This document shows, piece after piece, positions 42,656 through 51,979 of a stretch of DNA of 64,000 nt (position 1 is its first letter; each line of letters opens with the position of its first letter). The stretch comes from Psychrobacillus psychrotolerans. GTDB taxonomy: Bacteria > Bacillota > Bacilli > Bacillales_A > Planococcaceae. A program made the position numbers and the translations under genes. The notes beneath the pieces are model-generated. The model was not told where the DNA came from, made no database searches, and worked only from the letters and a program-made list of their open reading frames with translations. The stretch is taken from NCBI RefSeq assembly GCF_900115805.1, contig NZ_FOXU01000007.1, forward strand, positions 62,001-126,000, written 5' to 3'.

Positions 42656-43741
42656 ATGAGAAAAATAGGCTGGTTACTACTTTTTGTTATAGCGCTATTC
42701 TTTACTAGACCTTTATGGGAAGAATACACAGTAGAATACGTTGATCTAGCATTTCTAAACCCCGTGGACGACTGGATTGATTCACTGGAAGTAGAACAAT
42801 ATTTGGATGAAGTAAAAGCATACTGGATGCAGGCAAAAGATGAACCAGCCTCTCATATTGCAGCATCAGATCAAAAAACTTTACCAGGTACTGGAATTGA
42901 GTTAGACGAAATAAAAATAGGGATGAAAAAAAGTGAGATTGAGAAAATTCATGGTAATGCTAAACGAGTTAGTCTTAATGAATATAGTTTAGTATGGCAT
43001 ACCTATCATGAAAACTATCAAAATTTTATGATGGTTTCCTATGATAGTAACAACCGGGTAAATGCCATGTTTACCAATCAGCCTTCTGAATCTTCTTTTT
43101 TAGGTCTACAAATGAATAGTACTAGGGAAGAAGTACTCTCACAATTGGATGAGCCTATTAAGAAACTGAAAAAAGGGAATATCATCTACCTCCTACCTGA
43201 TGCAGGTGAATATGATTTGTTCTTAATTGATAATAACTATGTAACTTTTTTCTATGATCTCCATGAAGACAATACAATAACAGCCATTCAAGTAGTCGAA
43301 AAATCTGTAGAAAAAAATCATAAATCTACTTTTGGGGTACCATCGGACGAACTGAAGAAAGGATTTGAATTTCAGCTTTTTGATCTTACGAATGCTGCTC
43401 GAGTAGTTCATGGCCTTTCTGTTCTATCTTACGATGAGAGTGTGAGCAACACTGCTCGAAAACATAGTGAGGATATGGCAATTCATAACTATTTTAGTCA
43501 TGAAAATCTAGAGGGAAAATCTCCATTTAATCGATTAGAGGAAGATGGACTGAGTTTCTCTTATGCCGGAGAAAATCTAGCATATGGACAAACTAGTAGT
43601 ATTTTTGCTCATGAGGGATTGATGAATTCATTGGGACATCGGAAAAACATTTTAAGTGTTCATTATGAAAATCTTGGTGTCGGCACCGCTTTTGATAAAA
43701 AATCGACTCCTTACTACACAGAAAACTTTTTCACAAACTAA
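42656..43741 (+). CDS. Membrane-anchored CAP-domain protein (YlbC-like)
   Basis: 361 residues. N-terminal anchor (GWLLLFVIALFF), a CAP-associated N-terminal domain (about residues 85-215, with two GM/GL-type repeats: EIKIGMKKSEIEKIHG, LGLQMNSTREEVLSQL), then a C-terminal CAP (SCP) domain with His in ARKHSEDMA and NYFSHENLEGKSP and SLGHRKNIL. YlbC-type proteins occur in Bacillales without known role. Possibly cotranscribed with sodC. Confidence 0.85.
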   Translation: MRKIGWLLLFVIALFFTRPLWEEYTVEYVDLAFLNPVDDWIDSLEVEQYLDEVKAYWMQAKDEPASHIAASDQKTLPGTGIELDEIKIGMKKSEIEKIHGNAKRVSLNEYSLVWHTYHENYQNFMMVSYDSNNRVNAMFTNQPSESSFLGLQMNSTREEVLSQLDEPIKKLKKGNIIYLLPDAGEYDLFLIDNNYVTFFYDLHEDNTITAIQVVEKSVEKNHKSTFGVPSDELKKGFEFQLFDLTNAARVVHGLSVLSYDESVSNTARKHSEDMAIHNYFSHENLEGKSPFNRLEEDGLSFSYAGENLAYGQTSSIFAHEGLMNSLGHRKNILSVHYENLGVGTAFDKKSTPYYTENFFTN

Positions 43742-43795
43742 GAGGTTGTCTCTAAGTCAGTGTTCACTGATTTTTAGGGACAACCTCTTTTTGTT
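43741..43795 (+). terminator. Terminator after the CAP-domain gene
   Basis: AGAGGTTGTCTCTAA and TTAGGGACAACCTCT pair with one mismatch, loop of about 20, then TTTTTG. The stop codon is at its foot. Confidence 0.8.
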
Positions 43796-43798
43796 TAG

Positions 43799-44473
43799 TC
43801 ATTTAAAATGTTTTAACGCTTCTCTCTTACTTAAGGGAGCAAGTGTATGACTTCCAACAAATTCTTGCACTACTTGAGGACGTGTTTTAGCATATTCCCT
43901 CAATACCCAGCCAATGGATTTTTGAAGAAAGAATTCTTTTGATTCTGCATGACGTTGAATGGTCGCAAATAATAACTCTTCATTTGTTTTGTCCTTGTAT
44001 TTTAACTGATGTAAAATAGATGCTCTATTCGTCCACTTATTCGAGGACTTGGCCCACTCGACCATCACGGCTTCTCCTTCCATTCTGTTTGCCAGGACAA
44101 TATCCCCTACTATTTTAGGAGCGATAGAATCTACACTATCCCACCAAGACTTCATTTCAATGAGTTTTTGACAAAACAATAGATCTTTTACAGCTAACTG
44201 TTTTTTATAATTAGATAATAATTCAATTGCTATGTAATGATATTCTCGTTCTTCTAACTGGAACAATCCCCATACTTCCTTTTCCATATCTTCATACGGT
44301 GGAAGTTCCATTTCATTAGTCATTGCTTTAAAAAGCAGTCGACGTTCTGGTGTCTTAATCCCAAGAAAGGGGAAGTGATTTTTCATATACTTGGCCATGG
44401 GTAGTGCGATTTCATCATTTCGTTTAGGCTCCATATAACCTTTAACTTGCTCTATTGTCCACTCTTTTTTCAC
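43799..44473 (-). CDS. DNA alkylation repair protein (AlkD-like)
   Basis: 224 residues of HEAT-like helical repeats: IKTPERRLLFKAM, YHYIAIELLSNYKKQ, SWWDSVDSIAPKIVG, WTNRASILHQLKYK and FFLQKSIGWVLREYAKT, which matches the AlkD 3-methyladenine DNA glycosylase. The aspartate and tryptophans of the catalytic face are in WWDSVD. It overlaps the nitroreductase gene by four bases (ATGA), so cotranscribed. Confidence 0.88.
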   Translation of the reverse strand: MKKEWTIEQVKGYMEPKRNDEIALPMAKYMKNHFPFLGIKTPERRLLFKAMTNEMELPPYEDMEKEVWGLFQLEEREYHYIAIELLSNYKKQLAVKDLLFCQKLIEMKSWWDSVDSIAPKIVGDIVLANRMEGEAVMVEWAKSSNKWTNRASILHQLKYKDKTNEELLFATIQRHAESKEFFLQKSIGWVLREYAKTRPQVVQEFVGSHTLAPLSKREALKHFK

Positions 44474-45201
44474 TTGAGAGTAAATCCTTTACTCGCCAAA
44501 AATTCTGCCATATGAGGTCTTCTAGGCGTCTCCAGGAATTCAGCCATCGACTTAGTCCAATTTGCTGTTTTCTGATTGGAGCCACGACTTTTATAATAGT
44601 CTTCCATTGTTTGATCATACTCAGGTAATAACACTTCATATTTGGCACTATTATAGTTATTTTCATGTAATACTGCAGTCACTGGCAAACGAGGTTTGAC
44701 CTCATTTTGCTGATCTGGAATACCAAGAGTTATAGCAAATAGAGGGAATACTCCCGTTGGCAATTCAAACAATTGACTAATTGCTGCTGGTTCGTTACGT
44801 ACTCCTCCTATATAACAAATACCAAAACCTTTTGCTTCTGCTGCAATGACTAAATTTTGCGCAAAAAGAGCAACATCAACTGCTCCTACTAACACATTCT
44901 CAGTTGTATCTATAACAATATCTGTTTGCTGTAATTTACCTGCCACCTGTAAACGATGAAAATCAGCACATAATAATAATGCCGCTCCAGCAGTTTCAAA
45001 TTGCGTGGGATTTTTAGATAATCTACCTAGTTCTGCTTTTTTCTGTTCATCACTTACCCAGATAACACTATATGCTTGCACGAAATGTGAACTAGCAGCA
45101 TGCTGAGCAGTCTCCACAAGTTCGGATACTTCCTCTTTTGTTAATGTATAATCTTTATACTTTCTGACAGACGAATGCTTTCTTAATAATTCTTGAACCA
45201 A
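44470..45201 (-). CDS. NAD(P)H-dependent nitroreductase (NfsA-type)
   Basis: FMN-binding oxidoreductase; HSSVRKYKDYTLTKEEVSELVETAQHAASSHFVQAYSVIWV and CYIGGVRNEPAAISQLFELP are family landmarks. The start is TTG, preceded by GAGGG, giving MVQELLRKH. 243 residues. Reduces quinones or nitro-compounds; physiological substrate not clear. Coupled to alkD. Confidence 0.88.
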   Translation of the reverse strand: MVQELLRKHSSVRKYKDYTLTKEEVSELVETAQHAASSHFVQAYSVIWVSDEQKKAELGRLSKNPTQFETAGAALLLCADFHRLQVAGKLQQTDIVIDTTENVLVGAVDVALFAQNLVIAAEAKGFGICYIGGVRNEPAAISQLFELPTGVFPLFAITLGIPDQQNEVKPRLPVTAVLHENNYNSAKYEVLLPEYDQTMEDYYKSRGSNQKTANWTKSMAEFLETPRRPHMAEFLASKGFTLK

Positions 45202-45289
45202 AGTAAGAACCCTCTTTCATCATAAAATTACTTTTAGTATAACCGAAAATAGCGAAGTAGAGAGTTATACACTCTTTACTTCGCTTCAT

Positions 45290-45646
45290 TCATACTTGTA
45301 ATTGGTTGTTTTCTTCTTGTGTAAATGCTCGAGATCTTGTTAAAAATCGTTTTCCCTCTACACCTTCCAAGGAGAACATTCCACCACGACCTACCACTAC
45401 ATCTATGATTAGCTGCGTATGCTTCCAATAGTCAAACTGACTTTTGTGCATATAAAATGGAACATCCCCTATTTTTCCAAGAAGTACATCTTGGTCACCT
45501 ATGATTAGATCACCTTCCGGATAACACATAGGAGAAGAACCATCACAACAACCACCAGATTGATGAAACATCAAAGGTCCATGCTTACCTTTCAATAGAT
45601 CAATGAGTTCTAGTGCAGCGTCAGTAGCAATTACGCGTTCAACCAT
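45290..45646 (-). CDS. DUF779 protein next to aldehyde dehydrogenase
   Basis: 118 residues. The cysteine-rich SGGCCDGSSPMCYPEGDL and the FYMHKSQFDYWKHTQLIIDVVVGRGGMFSLEG are DUF779 features. This family commonly follows aldehyde dehydrogenase genes; its role is unknown. Starts 23 bases after the aldehyde dehydrogenase stop and presumably cotranscribed. Confidence 0.9.
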   Translation of the reverse strand: MVERVIATDAALELIDLLKGKHGPLMFHQSGGCCDGSSPMCYPEGDLIIGDQDVLLGKIGDVPFYMHKSQFDYWKHTQLIIDVVVGRGGMFSLEGVEGKRFLTRSRAFTQEENNQLQV

Positions 45647-45669
45647 CTACACTCACCCTTTCTACAGCA

Positions 45670-47190
45670 TCAGAAGAAGCCTTGCTTGTTTTCACTATAA
45701 CTTACAAGAAGGTTTTTCGTTTGTTGATAATGATTAAGCATCATTAGATGATTTTCTCTACCAATACCCGACATTTTGTATCCACCAAATGCTGCATGTG
45801 CAGGATACTGATGATAACAATTTGTCCATACACGACCTGCTTGAATTTTACGTCCAAAACGATATGCAGTATTCATATCACGTGTCCAAATACCAGACCC
45901 TAAACCGTATAACGTATCATTAGCTATTTCTAGTGCCTCTTCTTTTGTTTTAAATGTCGTTACCGAAACAACAGGTCCAAAAATCTCTTCTTGGAAAATA
46001 CGCATTTTATTATTTCCTTTGAAGACTGTCGGTTTTATATAGTAGCCTTCTGCTAGTTCTCCGTCTAATTTGTTTTGTTCTCCACCGATTAAACATTCTG
46101 CTCCTTCTTGCTTTCCAATATCTAAGTAAGAAAGGATTTTCTCCATTTGTTCAGTTGAAGCTTGTGCTCCCATCATGACAGATGGATCTAGTGGATTTCC
46201 TATTTTGATAGCTTCCACGCGCGCTATGACGCGTTCAATGAATTTATCATAAATAGATTCTTGTATTAGAACACGTGAAGGACAAGTACATACCTCTCCT
46301 TGGTTCAAGGCGAACATAACAAACCCTTCTACCGCTTTATCCAAAAATGCATCATCTTCGTCCATAATATCTTCGAAGAATATGTTTGGTGATTTCCCAC
46401 CAAGCTCTAACGTTACTGGTATTAAATTTTGCGATGCATATTGCATAATTAAACGTCCAGTCGTAGTTTCCCCAGTAAATGCAATCTTACTAATTCGTGG
46501 ACTTGATGCTAAAGGCTTTCCAGCTTCTAATCCAAACCCATTGACAATATTTACTACTCCAGGCGGCAAAAGATCTCCAATTAGTTCCATCAACACTAGG
46601 ATAGATGCTGGTGTTTGTTCTGCTGGTTTCAAGACCACACAGTTCCCGGCAGCAAGTGCCGGTGCTAGCTTCCATACAGCCATTAGAATAGGAAAATTCC
46701 AAGGAATAATTTGTCCTACCACTCCTAATGGTTCATGGAAATGATAAGCAACGGTATCATTATCAATTTGACTTAAACCACCCTCTTGTGCACGAATGGC
46801 ACCAGCAAAATAGCGAAAATGGTCAATAGCTAGTGGGATATCCGCATTCAACGTTTCTCTAACTGCTTTCCCATTATCCCAAGTTTCAGCTACTGCTATC
46901 AATTCAAGGTTTTCTTCTATTCTATTCGCAATTTTATTTAAGATATTTGCTCTTTCCGCAACTGAAGTGGAGCCCCACGCATCTTTAGCACCATGTGCTG
47001 CATCCAATGCCAGCTCAATATCTTCTGAAGTAGAACGGGCAACTTGTGTAAATACTTTACCTGTAATTGGTGTAACATTTTCAAAGTATTGTCCTTTAAC
47101 AGGGGGTGTCCACTCGCCATTAATATAGTTTTCATACTTGTCCTTAAACGATACCTTCGAGCCTTCTGTATTCGGAAATGCATAAACCAT
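45670..47190 (-). CDS. NAD-dependent aldehyde dehydrogenase (AldB/ExaC-like)
   Basis: 506 residues. Catalytic Cys in [11 protein letters not shown], Glu in [12 protein letters not shown]-binding FTGETTTG and the [21 protein letters not shown] block. Closest in form to the AldA/AldB group linked to ethanol or chloroacetaldehyde, with DUF779 beside it. Upstream lies a perfect cre site, so catabolite control is expected. Confidence 0.93.
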   Translation of the reverse strand: MVYAFPNTEGSKVSFKDKYENYINGEWTPPVKGQYFENVTPITGKVFTQVARSTSEDIELALDAAHGAKDAWGSTSVAERANILNKIANRIEENLELIAVAETWDNGKAVRETLNADIPLAIDHFRYFAGAIRAQEGGLSQIDNDTVAYHFHEPLGVVGQIIPWNFPILMAVWKLAPALAAGNCVVLKPAEQTPASILVLMELIGDLLPPGVVNIVNGFGLEAGKPLASSPRISKIAFTGETTTGRLIMQYASQNLIPVTLELGGKSPNIFFEDIMDEDDAFLDKAVEGFVMFALNQGEVCTCPSRVLIQESIYDKFIERVIARVEAIKIGNPLDPSVMMGAQASTEQMEKILSYLDIGKQEGAECLIGGEQNKLDGELAEGYYIKPTVFKGNNKMRIFQEEIFGPVVSVTTFKTKEEALEIANDTLYGLGSGIWTRDMNTAYRFGRKIQAGRVWTNCYHQYPAHAAFGGYKMSGIGRENHLMMLNHYQQTKNLLVSYSENKQGFF

Positions 47191-47253
47191 TTTCTATTTC
47201 CTCCCCTTCATATCTATTTAGCACATTCCATATATTATGTAAGATGCAATCTA

Positions 47254-47268
47254 TGTATGCGCTTTCAA
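47254..47268 (-). promoter_or_regulatory. cre site upstream of aldehyde dehydrogenase
   Basis: TTGAAAGCGCATACA on the minus strand fits every position of WTGNAARCGNWWNCA. It is 64 bases before the ATG, consistent with CcpA repression. Confidence 0.7.
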
Positions 47269-47282
47269 AACTATTAAAATAA

Positions 47283-47316
47283 AAAAATAGTCTTACCGTC
47301 ATTTTGACAGACTATA
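47283..47316 (-). terminator. Terminator-like hairpin in the aldehyde dehydrogenase leader
   Basis: ATAGTCT-GTC and GAC-AGACTAT pair around AAAAT, followed by TTTTTTATTTT on the minus strand. No gene ends here on this strand, so it is either an attenuator or a barrier against upstream transcription. Confidence 0.45.
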
Positions 47317-47500
47317 TGGAATATTACAATAATAATAGTTTCAAATATTACTATTGACTAACAATGTCCCATTTAGGAATAGAACTTTCAATATTACTAT
47401 TCTCACTTCTTTTAGTAAGGTCAGTAATTCTTCCTTCCTATCTATAGATTTTTTCTATAAAATAAATATATGATTACTTTCAGGAAAGAGGAGATTAACG

Positions 47501-48397
47501 TTGAGTGATTTAACATGTGAAATCAAACCTATCAAAACTCCCCACCGAAGTACCCCTAAGAAAGTCGTATTTGTTCGCTTATTAATGATAGCAATAGGTG
47601 CTATCTTAATGTCTATTGGCTTAGAACTATTTTTAGTCCCTAACCAAATATTAGACGGTGGTGTTGTAGGGGTATCCATCATTATTTCCCACCTAACTGG
47701 AGTTCGTTTAGGTATTTTTATATTCATCCTGAACATCCCATTCTTTTTCCTCGGATATAAACAAATAGGAAAAACCTTTGCTTTATCCACATTATTTGGC
47801 ATAACCATTCTATCGATTTGTACTTCTTTCCTCCATAATATTGATGCTATTACACCTGATTTACTACTTGCTACTGTATTTGGAGGTATCGTTCTAGGAA
47901 CAGGTGTTGGGCTAGTTATTCGTTATGGGGGCTCCCTTGATGGTTCCGAAATACTTGCTATTTTATTTAACAAGGCTACTCCATTTTCAGTTGGAGAAAT
48001 CATCATGATTATAAATCTTGTCATTTTTGCAATTGCTGGTTTTGTTTTTACTTGGGAACAGGCTATGTATTCGTTTTTAGCATATTTTATTGCTTTTAAA
48101 ACCATTGATATTGTGATTCAAGGATTAGATGAGTCAAAATCCGTCTATATCATTAGTGAAAATATAGAAGATATTGGTGATGCGATTATGGACCGGTTGG
48201 GTCGTGGATTAACTTATTTACACGGTGAAGGAGCATACACTGGGGATAATAAAAAAGTCATTTTCACCGTAATCACTCGATTAGAGGAAGCAAAACTAAA
48301 ATCCATTGTGGAAGAAATAGACAGCCATGCCTTTTTAGCTGTTGGTAATATTGCTGAAGTTCGAGGAGGCCGCTTTAAAAAGAAAGATATTCATTAG
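47501..48397 (+). CDS. YitT-family membrane protein
   Basis: 298 residues with about five membrane segments: LMSIGLELFLVPNQILDGGVVGVSIIIS, FIFILNIPFFFLGYK and VFGGIVLGTGVGLVIRYGGSLDGSEIL; C-terminal DUF2179 domain (SKSVYIISENIEDIGDAIMDRLGRGLTYLHGEGAYTG). Start is TTG after GAGGAG. Function unknown. Confidence 0.88.
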   Translation: MSDLTCEIKPIKTPHRSTPKKVVFVRLLMIAIGAILMSIGLELFLVPNQILDGGVVGVSIIISHLTGVRLGIFIFILNIPFFFLGYKQIGKTFALSTLFGITILSICTSFLHNIDAITPDLLLATVFGGIVLGTGVGLVIRYGGSLDGSEILAILFNKATPFSVGEIIMIINLVIFAIAGFVFTWEQAMYSFLAYFIAFKTIDIVIQGLDESKSVYIISENIEDIGDAIMDRLGRGLTYLHGEGAYTGDNKKVIFTVITRLEEAKLKSIVEEIDSHAFLAVGNIAEVRGGRFKKKDIH

Positions 48398-48449
48398 ACT
48401 GTAAGCCTCCGACAAGATCACCTACTACAAGCTTTATGCTGTAGCTGAA

Positions 48450-48482
48450 GAAAAAGCCGACTCAAATGAGTCGGCTTTTTTC
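48450..48482. terminator. Bidirectional terminator between YitT and CoA-transferase genes
   Basis: AAAAAGCCGACTCA/TGAGTCGGCTTTTT with a 2-base loop; serves both convergent genes. Confidence 0.85.
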
Positions 48483-49996
48483 TATATTAAAGCTTTTTCT
48501 TTACTGAGCATCGTTCCATTTTTCGCCAGTTCTGTGTGGAATGAAAATGCTTTTTCTAGGACATGCGGAGTTTGACCGCCTCTAGTTAATGCTTCTTCAT
48601 AGTAATCTTGTAACTGTCTTTTGTACATCGGATGTACACAGTTATTAATGATTAACTCTGCACGTTCTCTTGGCGCTAAACCCCGAAGATCTGCATAGCC
48701 CTGCTCTGTTACGACTACATCTACATCATGTTCCGTGTGATCGACATGAGCCACGAAAGGTACAATACTGGATATGTTACCGCCTTTGGCAATAGATTTA
48801 GTTACAAAAATAGCTATTCTAGAGTTACGAGCGAAATCGCCTGAACCACCAATTCCGTTCATCATTCTAGTACCAGATACATGTGTAGAGTTGACATTTC
48901 CGTAAATATCAAACTCTAAAGCAGTATTAATAGAAATAAGCCCTAAACGACGAATGATTTCCGGATGGTTTGTAATTTCTTGTGGTCGTAACACTAATTT
49001 ATCTCGATATTCCTCCAAGTTACCATACACTTTATCCATCATTTCTTGTGAAAGTGTTATTGAACATGCAGAAGCAAAATTAACTTTGCCAGCATCGATT
49101 AGCTCAAATACGGAGTCTTGAAGAACTTCCGAATATACTTGTAGATCTTCAAATTCCGAGTTAATCATGCCTCCAAGCACAGCATTGGCAACAGAACCTA
49201 TACCCGCTTGAATTGGAGCTAACTTATTAGTTAATCGACCATTGCTCACTTCGTGACGCAAAAAACCGATTAAATGCTGGGCCATTTCCTCTGTTTCTTC
49301 ATCGGGTGGGACAATAGGAGATGGTGAATCCAAATTGTTAGTAAACACGATTCCTCTTACTTTAGATGCATCAAAAGGAATTCCTATTTGACCAATACGA
49401 TCCTCTACTTTTGATAAAGGAATTGGTAATCTACTTCCTGGATCTGCAGGTTCGTATATATCATGAAGGCCTTCTAACATTTCCGATTGTGCTACATTAA
49501 TTTCTATAATTATATTTTTTGCTTGCGAGACAAAAGTTGTAGAGTTACCTACAGATGTGGTTGGAATAATCATTCCATCTGCAGTAATTGAAACCGCTTC
49601 CACAATTGCAAAGTCAATAATTGGCAATACACCCGAACGTATTAACTCCGCTGTGTGAGATAAGTGCTGATCCACAAACAAATGATCTCCTGTATTAATA
49701 TGTTTGCGCATCGTTGCATCCGCTTGAAAAGGTAAGCGTTTATGCACAATTCCTGCTTCGGATAGTAATTTATCAATATCAGATCCTAAAGAAGCACCTG
49801 TAAATATATTCACTTTAAATGATTCATTGGCCGCTCTCTCTACTAGTGCAAATGGAACCGCTTTCGCATCTCCCGCACGTGTAAATCCACTTAACCCTAA
49901 TGTCATCCCATGTTGAATCCATGAAGCAGCTTCTTCTGCTCCTACTACTAAATTATGTAAACTAATATCTTTAACACGATCCAAATTGTTAAACAT
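48482..49996 (-). CDS. Acetyl-CoA hydrolase/succinyl-CoA:acetate CoA-transferase
   Basis: 504 residues with both CoA-transferase halves. The catalytic-type glutamate is in INTALEFDIYGNVNSTH, followed by the nucleotide-type glycine loop GIGGSGDFARNS. GLSGFTRAGDAKAVPFAL at the N-terminus is typical of the Cat1/AarC type. It moves CoA between acetate and succinate. A LytTR regulator gene lies 222 bases upstream on the same strand, with phased repeats between. Confidence 0.92.
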   Translation of the reverse strand: MFNNLDRVKDISLHNLVVGAEEAASWIQHGMTLGLSGFTRAGDAKAVPFALVERAANESFKVNIFTGASLGSDIDKLLSEAGIVHKRLPFQADATMRKHINTGDHLFVDQHLSHTAELIRSGVLPIIDFAIVEAVSITADGMIIPTTSVGNSTTFVSQAKNIIIEINVAQSEMLEGLHDIYEPADPGSRLPIPLSKVEDRIGQIGIPFDASKVRGIVFTNNLDSPSPIVPPDEETEEMAQHLIGFLRHEVSNGRLTNKLAPIQAGIGSVANAVLGGMINSEFEDLQVYSEVLQDSVFELIDAGKVNFASACSITLSQEMMDKVYGNLEEYRDKLVLRPQEITNHPEIIRRLGLISINTALEFDIYGNVNSTHVSGTRMMNGIGGSGDFARNSRIAIFVTKSIAKGGNISSIVPFVAHVDHTEHDVDVVVTEQGYADLRGLAPRERAELIINNCVHPMYKRQLQDYYEEALTRGGQTPHVLEKAFSFHTELAKNGTMLSKEKALI

Positions 49997-50040
49997 AAAG
50001 TATCCCCCTCAAAAAGTGCATTTAAATTATTTTACCCCCT

Positions 50041-50087
50041 TTTGTCACAATTTTGTTGAAACTTGTCGAAGACACATTTTATTTGTC
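50041..50087. promoter_or_regulatory. Three phased TTGTC repeats, candidate LytTR operator
   Basis: TTGTC occurs at 50042, 50063 and 50083, spaced 21 and 20 bases apart, i.e. two helical turns, as in typical LytTR/AgrA/ComE direct-repeat sites. They lie between the CoA-transferase start and the terminator of the regulator gene. Binding by the neighbouring LytTR protein is inferred. Confidence 0.45.
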
Positions 50088-50162
50088 CTAAACAGAATAT
50101 ATTGATACCAGAACAGAACAAATTTCCCTATACATTGATATTTAAGCGCTTTTTATAGAAAT

Positions 50163-50211
50163 TAATAAAAAAAACGCTTGAATGTCAGAGTAATTACCCC
50201 TTATTCAAGCG
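50163..50211 (-). terminator. Terminator after the LytTR gene
   Basis: CGCTTGAAT/ATTCAAGCG stem across a 19-base loop, followed by eight T on the minus strand. Confidence 0.8.
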
Positions 50212-50218
50212 CTTTCTA

Positions 50219-50863
50219 TTAAAATCCCAACAATTTCCGGAAATAACTTGCATAAGATTGACTAACAGAAATTTTTTCTCCATTTGACATAGCTAGTACA
50301 AAAGTTGAATGTGTATCCGGAAAAATCTCTTTAATTTGATGTACATTAACGATAAAAGAACGATGACAACGTATGAACATTTCTCTTGGCAATCTATACT
50401 CAAATTCTTGAAGTGAGTTAGTATGATTTCCTTTGAAAGATGTAGTTACAATATGAGTTTTACGATCTTTTGCCTCCAAGTAAATTACATCGGAAAAAGG
50501 AGTTGGAATCCAACCGTCTTGTGTTTTGATAGTTATGACAGATTTCCCCTCTGTAAATGCCGGGTAAATAGCTAGCACACAACCTTCTAGTTCCCCTTTA
50601 TGTAAGAAAGGAACGGCCATTCCATGATATGGGACACCAAAAACCTCACGATTGATAAATTCCGATACCTTCTGTCTACTTTGCAATGCTTTATAAGCTA
50701 AAGTTTCCTCCTTTAACAAATCTCCAGGAAGAATCTTTAAATCGATACGTTTACTAGGGCGATAATAAATATATTTTTCTGTATCAGTAACAGCAATAGA
50801 CACTTCATCTGAAAATAGCTCACCAATTACATTTAATAAGGCAACTATGGATAAATCCTTCAT
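50219..50863 (-). CDS. LytTR-family regulator with N-terminal sensory domain
   Basis: 214 residues. N-terminal part VSIAVTDTEKYIYYRPSKRIDLKILPGD...VFGVPYHGMAVPFL resembles a short PAS/GAF-like sensory domain seen at the N-terminus of some chemoreceptors; this is recall, not proof. The C-terminus is a LytTR DNA-binding domain (DVIYLEAKDRKTHIVT, LPREMFIRCHRSFIVNVHQIKEI). There is no receiver domain, so it is not a classical response regulator. Likely controls the CoA-transferase gene. Confidence 0.85.
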   Translation of the reverse strand: MKDLSIVALLNVIGELFSDEVSIAVTDTEKYIYYRPSKRIDLKILPGDLLKEETLAYKALQSRQKVSEFINREVFGVPYHGMAVPFLHKGELEGCVLAIYPAFTEGKSVITIKTQDGWIPTPFSDVIYLEAKDRKTHIVTTSFKGNHTNSLQEFEYRLPREMFIRCHRSFIVNVHQIKEIFPDTHSTFVLAMSNGEKISVSQSYASYFRKLLGF

Positions 50864-50888
50864 CCTTCCATCCCCTTTTTTAGTTAAT

Positions 50889-51839
50889 CTACTGACAAAC
50901 GACTATTTCACGTGTAAATTGTTGTTTTTTCGTTATACACCGGTCTGTGATATGCAAACCTACAGTATTTAGTCGATCATCCATAGACTCAATCGTAACG
51001 ATAACTACTTTTTTGGCAATTCTACGAGCGTGTTTTAAAATAGTAAACTGGTCTTCCCAAGATGCATTTGTATATAAATTATACGGTAAATCTATTATTG
51101 CGACATCATACATCTCTTCGATGTCTTCAATTGCACTCTTTCGAACATCTCCAGTCAGTCCAAAGTATGCTATATTTTCCCTAGAACCTTCACACACAAG
51201 CGGGTTAATATCTCTTCCTACAATATCAATCCCCATAGATAATGCCTCAACTAGTACCGTACCAATACCGCAGCAAGGATCAATAGCTTGAATACCTTTC
51301 GGATGTGGAACTGCAATATTCGCTACTGCTCTGGCAACTCTTGTGCTTAGTGCAGTAGAATACTCTCGCGGTTTCTTCATATGATTAAACCAAATAGGTT
51401 CGCTTTTCGTGTATAACCCGAAATACCAACGACCTTCAAATGGCACTACAGCGAATAACTGATCCGGATTTTGTAGATCAAAGTTACCTTGCATATCACT
51501 TCCAATGGCTCTTTCTATACGAAGCCTCTCCGCATTCTCCACCTTATCTTTTCCTTGGCGGTCATTTATCTTTAAAAATATTACTTTATTCGTTTCTTTT
51601 TCTGAACCAAAATTGGGTGCTTGGGAGATAATTTCCTCCACTTTGTCCCCTTCAGCTAAAACCTCTAGTCTTCCTTTCATAAAAGGACTTCTACTAGGAT
51701 CAATTTTTATGAAACTCTTTAAAATTTTTGTTTCGGTGTCTTTGTCAAAAAAAGAGCGCATCTCTAAATGACACAGAGAGCGTTCGGCCTCGTTATAAGC
51801 ATATGTATATATAAATGCCGGTTGTCGGCTGTTGTTCAT
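50889..51839 (-). CDS. TRM11/RlmKL-type RNA/DNA methyltransferase
   Basis: SAM-dependent methyltransferase of 316 residues with a C-terminal Rossmann domain: AIDPCCGIGTVLVEAL (motif I) and IIDLPYNLY (motif IV, D-L-P-Y). N-terminal part lacks a clear THUMP domain. Start ATG after GGAGGG; a TTG one codon earlier is also possible. Target may be tRNA or rRNA; not assigned. Neighbour of the LytTR gene, 25 bases away, possibly cotranscribed. Confidence 0.82.
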   Translation of the reverse strand: MNNSRQPAFIYTYAYNEAERSLCHLEMRSFFDKDTETKILKSFIKIDPSRSPFMKGRLEVLAEGDKVEEIISQAPNFGSEKETNKVIFLKINDRQGKDKVENAERLRIERAIGSDMQGNFDLQNPDQLFAVVPFEGRWYFGLYTKSEPIWFNHMKKPREYSTALSTRVARAVANIAVPHPKGIQAIDPCCGIGTVLVEALSMGIDIVGRDINPLVCEGSRENIAYFGLTGDVRKSAIEDIEEMYDVAIIDLPYNLYTNASWEDQFTILKHARRIAKKVVIVTIESMDDRLNTVGLHITDRCITKKQQFTREIVVCQ

Positions 51840-51979
51840 CAATATATTCCCTCCAATAGTGCCTCTATTATATCATGTGTCACCGTTCAAATCATTTTTA
51901 CAACAGTGAATAGTAATTCATAATTTTATAGAATATAATAAAAATAAGTTTCAGAATTATTAGAAAATGAGGGATATGG

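Larger units (their letters stand above)
47191..47500. other. Divergent regulatory region between aldehyde dehydrogenase and YitT genes
   Basis: About 310 bases with a cre site and a terminator-like hairpin listed separately; a TTGACT at 47353 might serve the YitT gene but no convincing -10 follows. No gene. Confidence 0.5.

Noticed and set aside
47191-47330. SigL (sigma-54) promoter for the aldehyde dehydrogenase
   Set aside because: No GG-N10-GC pair at the right spacing was found.
50137-50211. CcpA cre sites in AAGCGC-containing sequences near the LytTR gene
   Set aside because: Best matches miss two or more positions, including core bases, and one is just the terminator stem.
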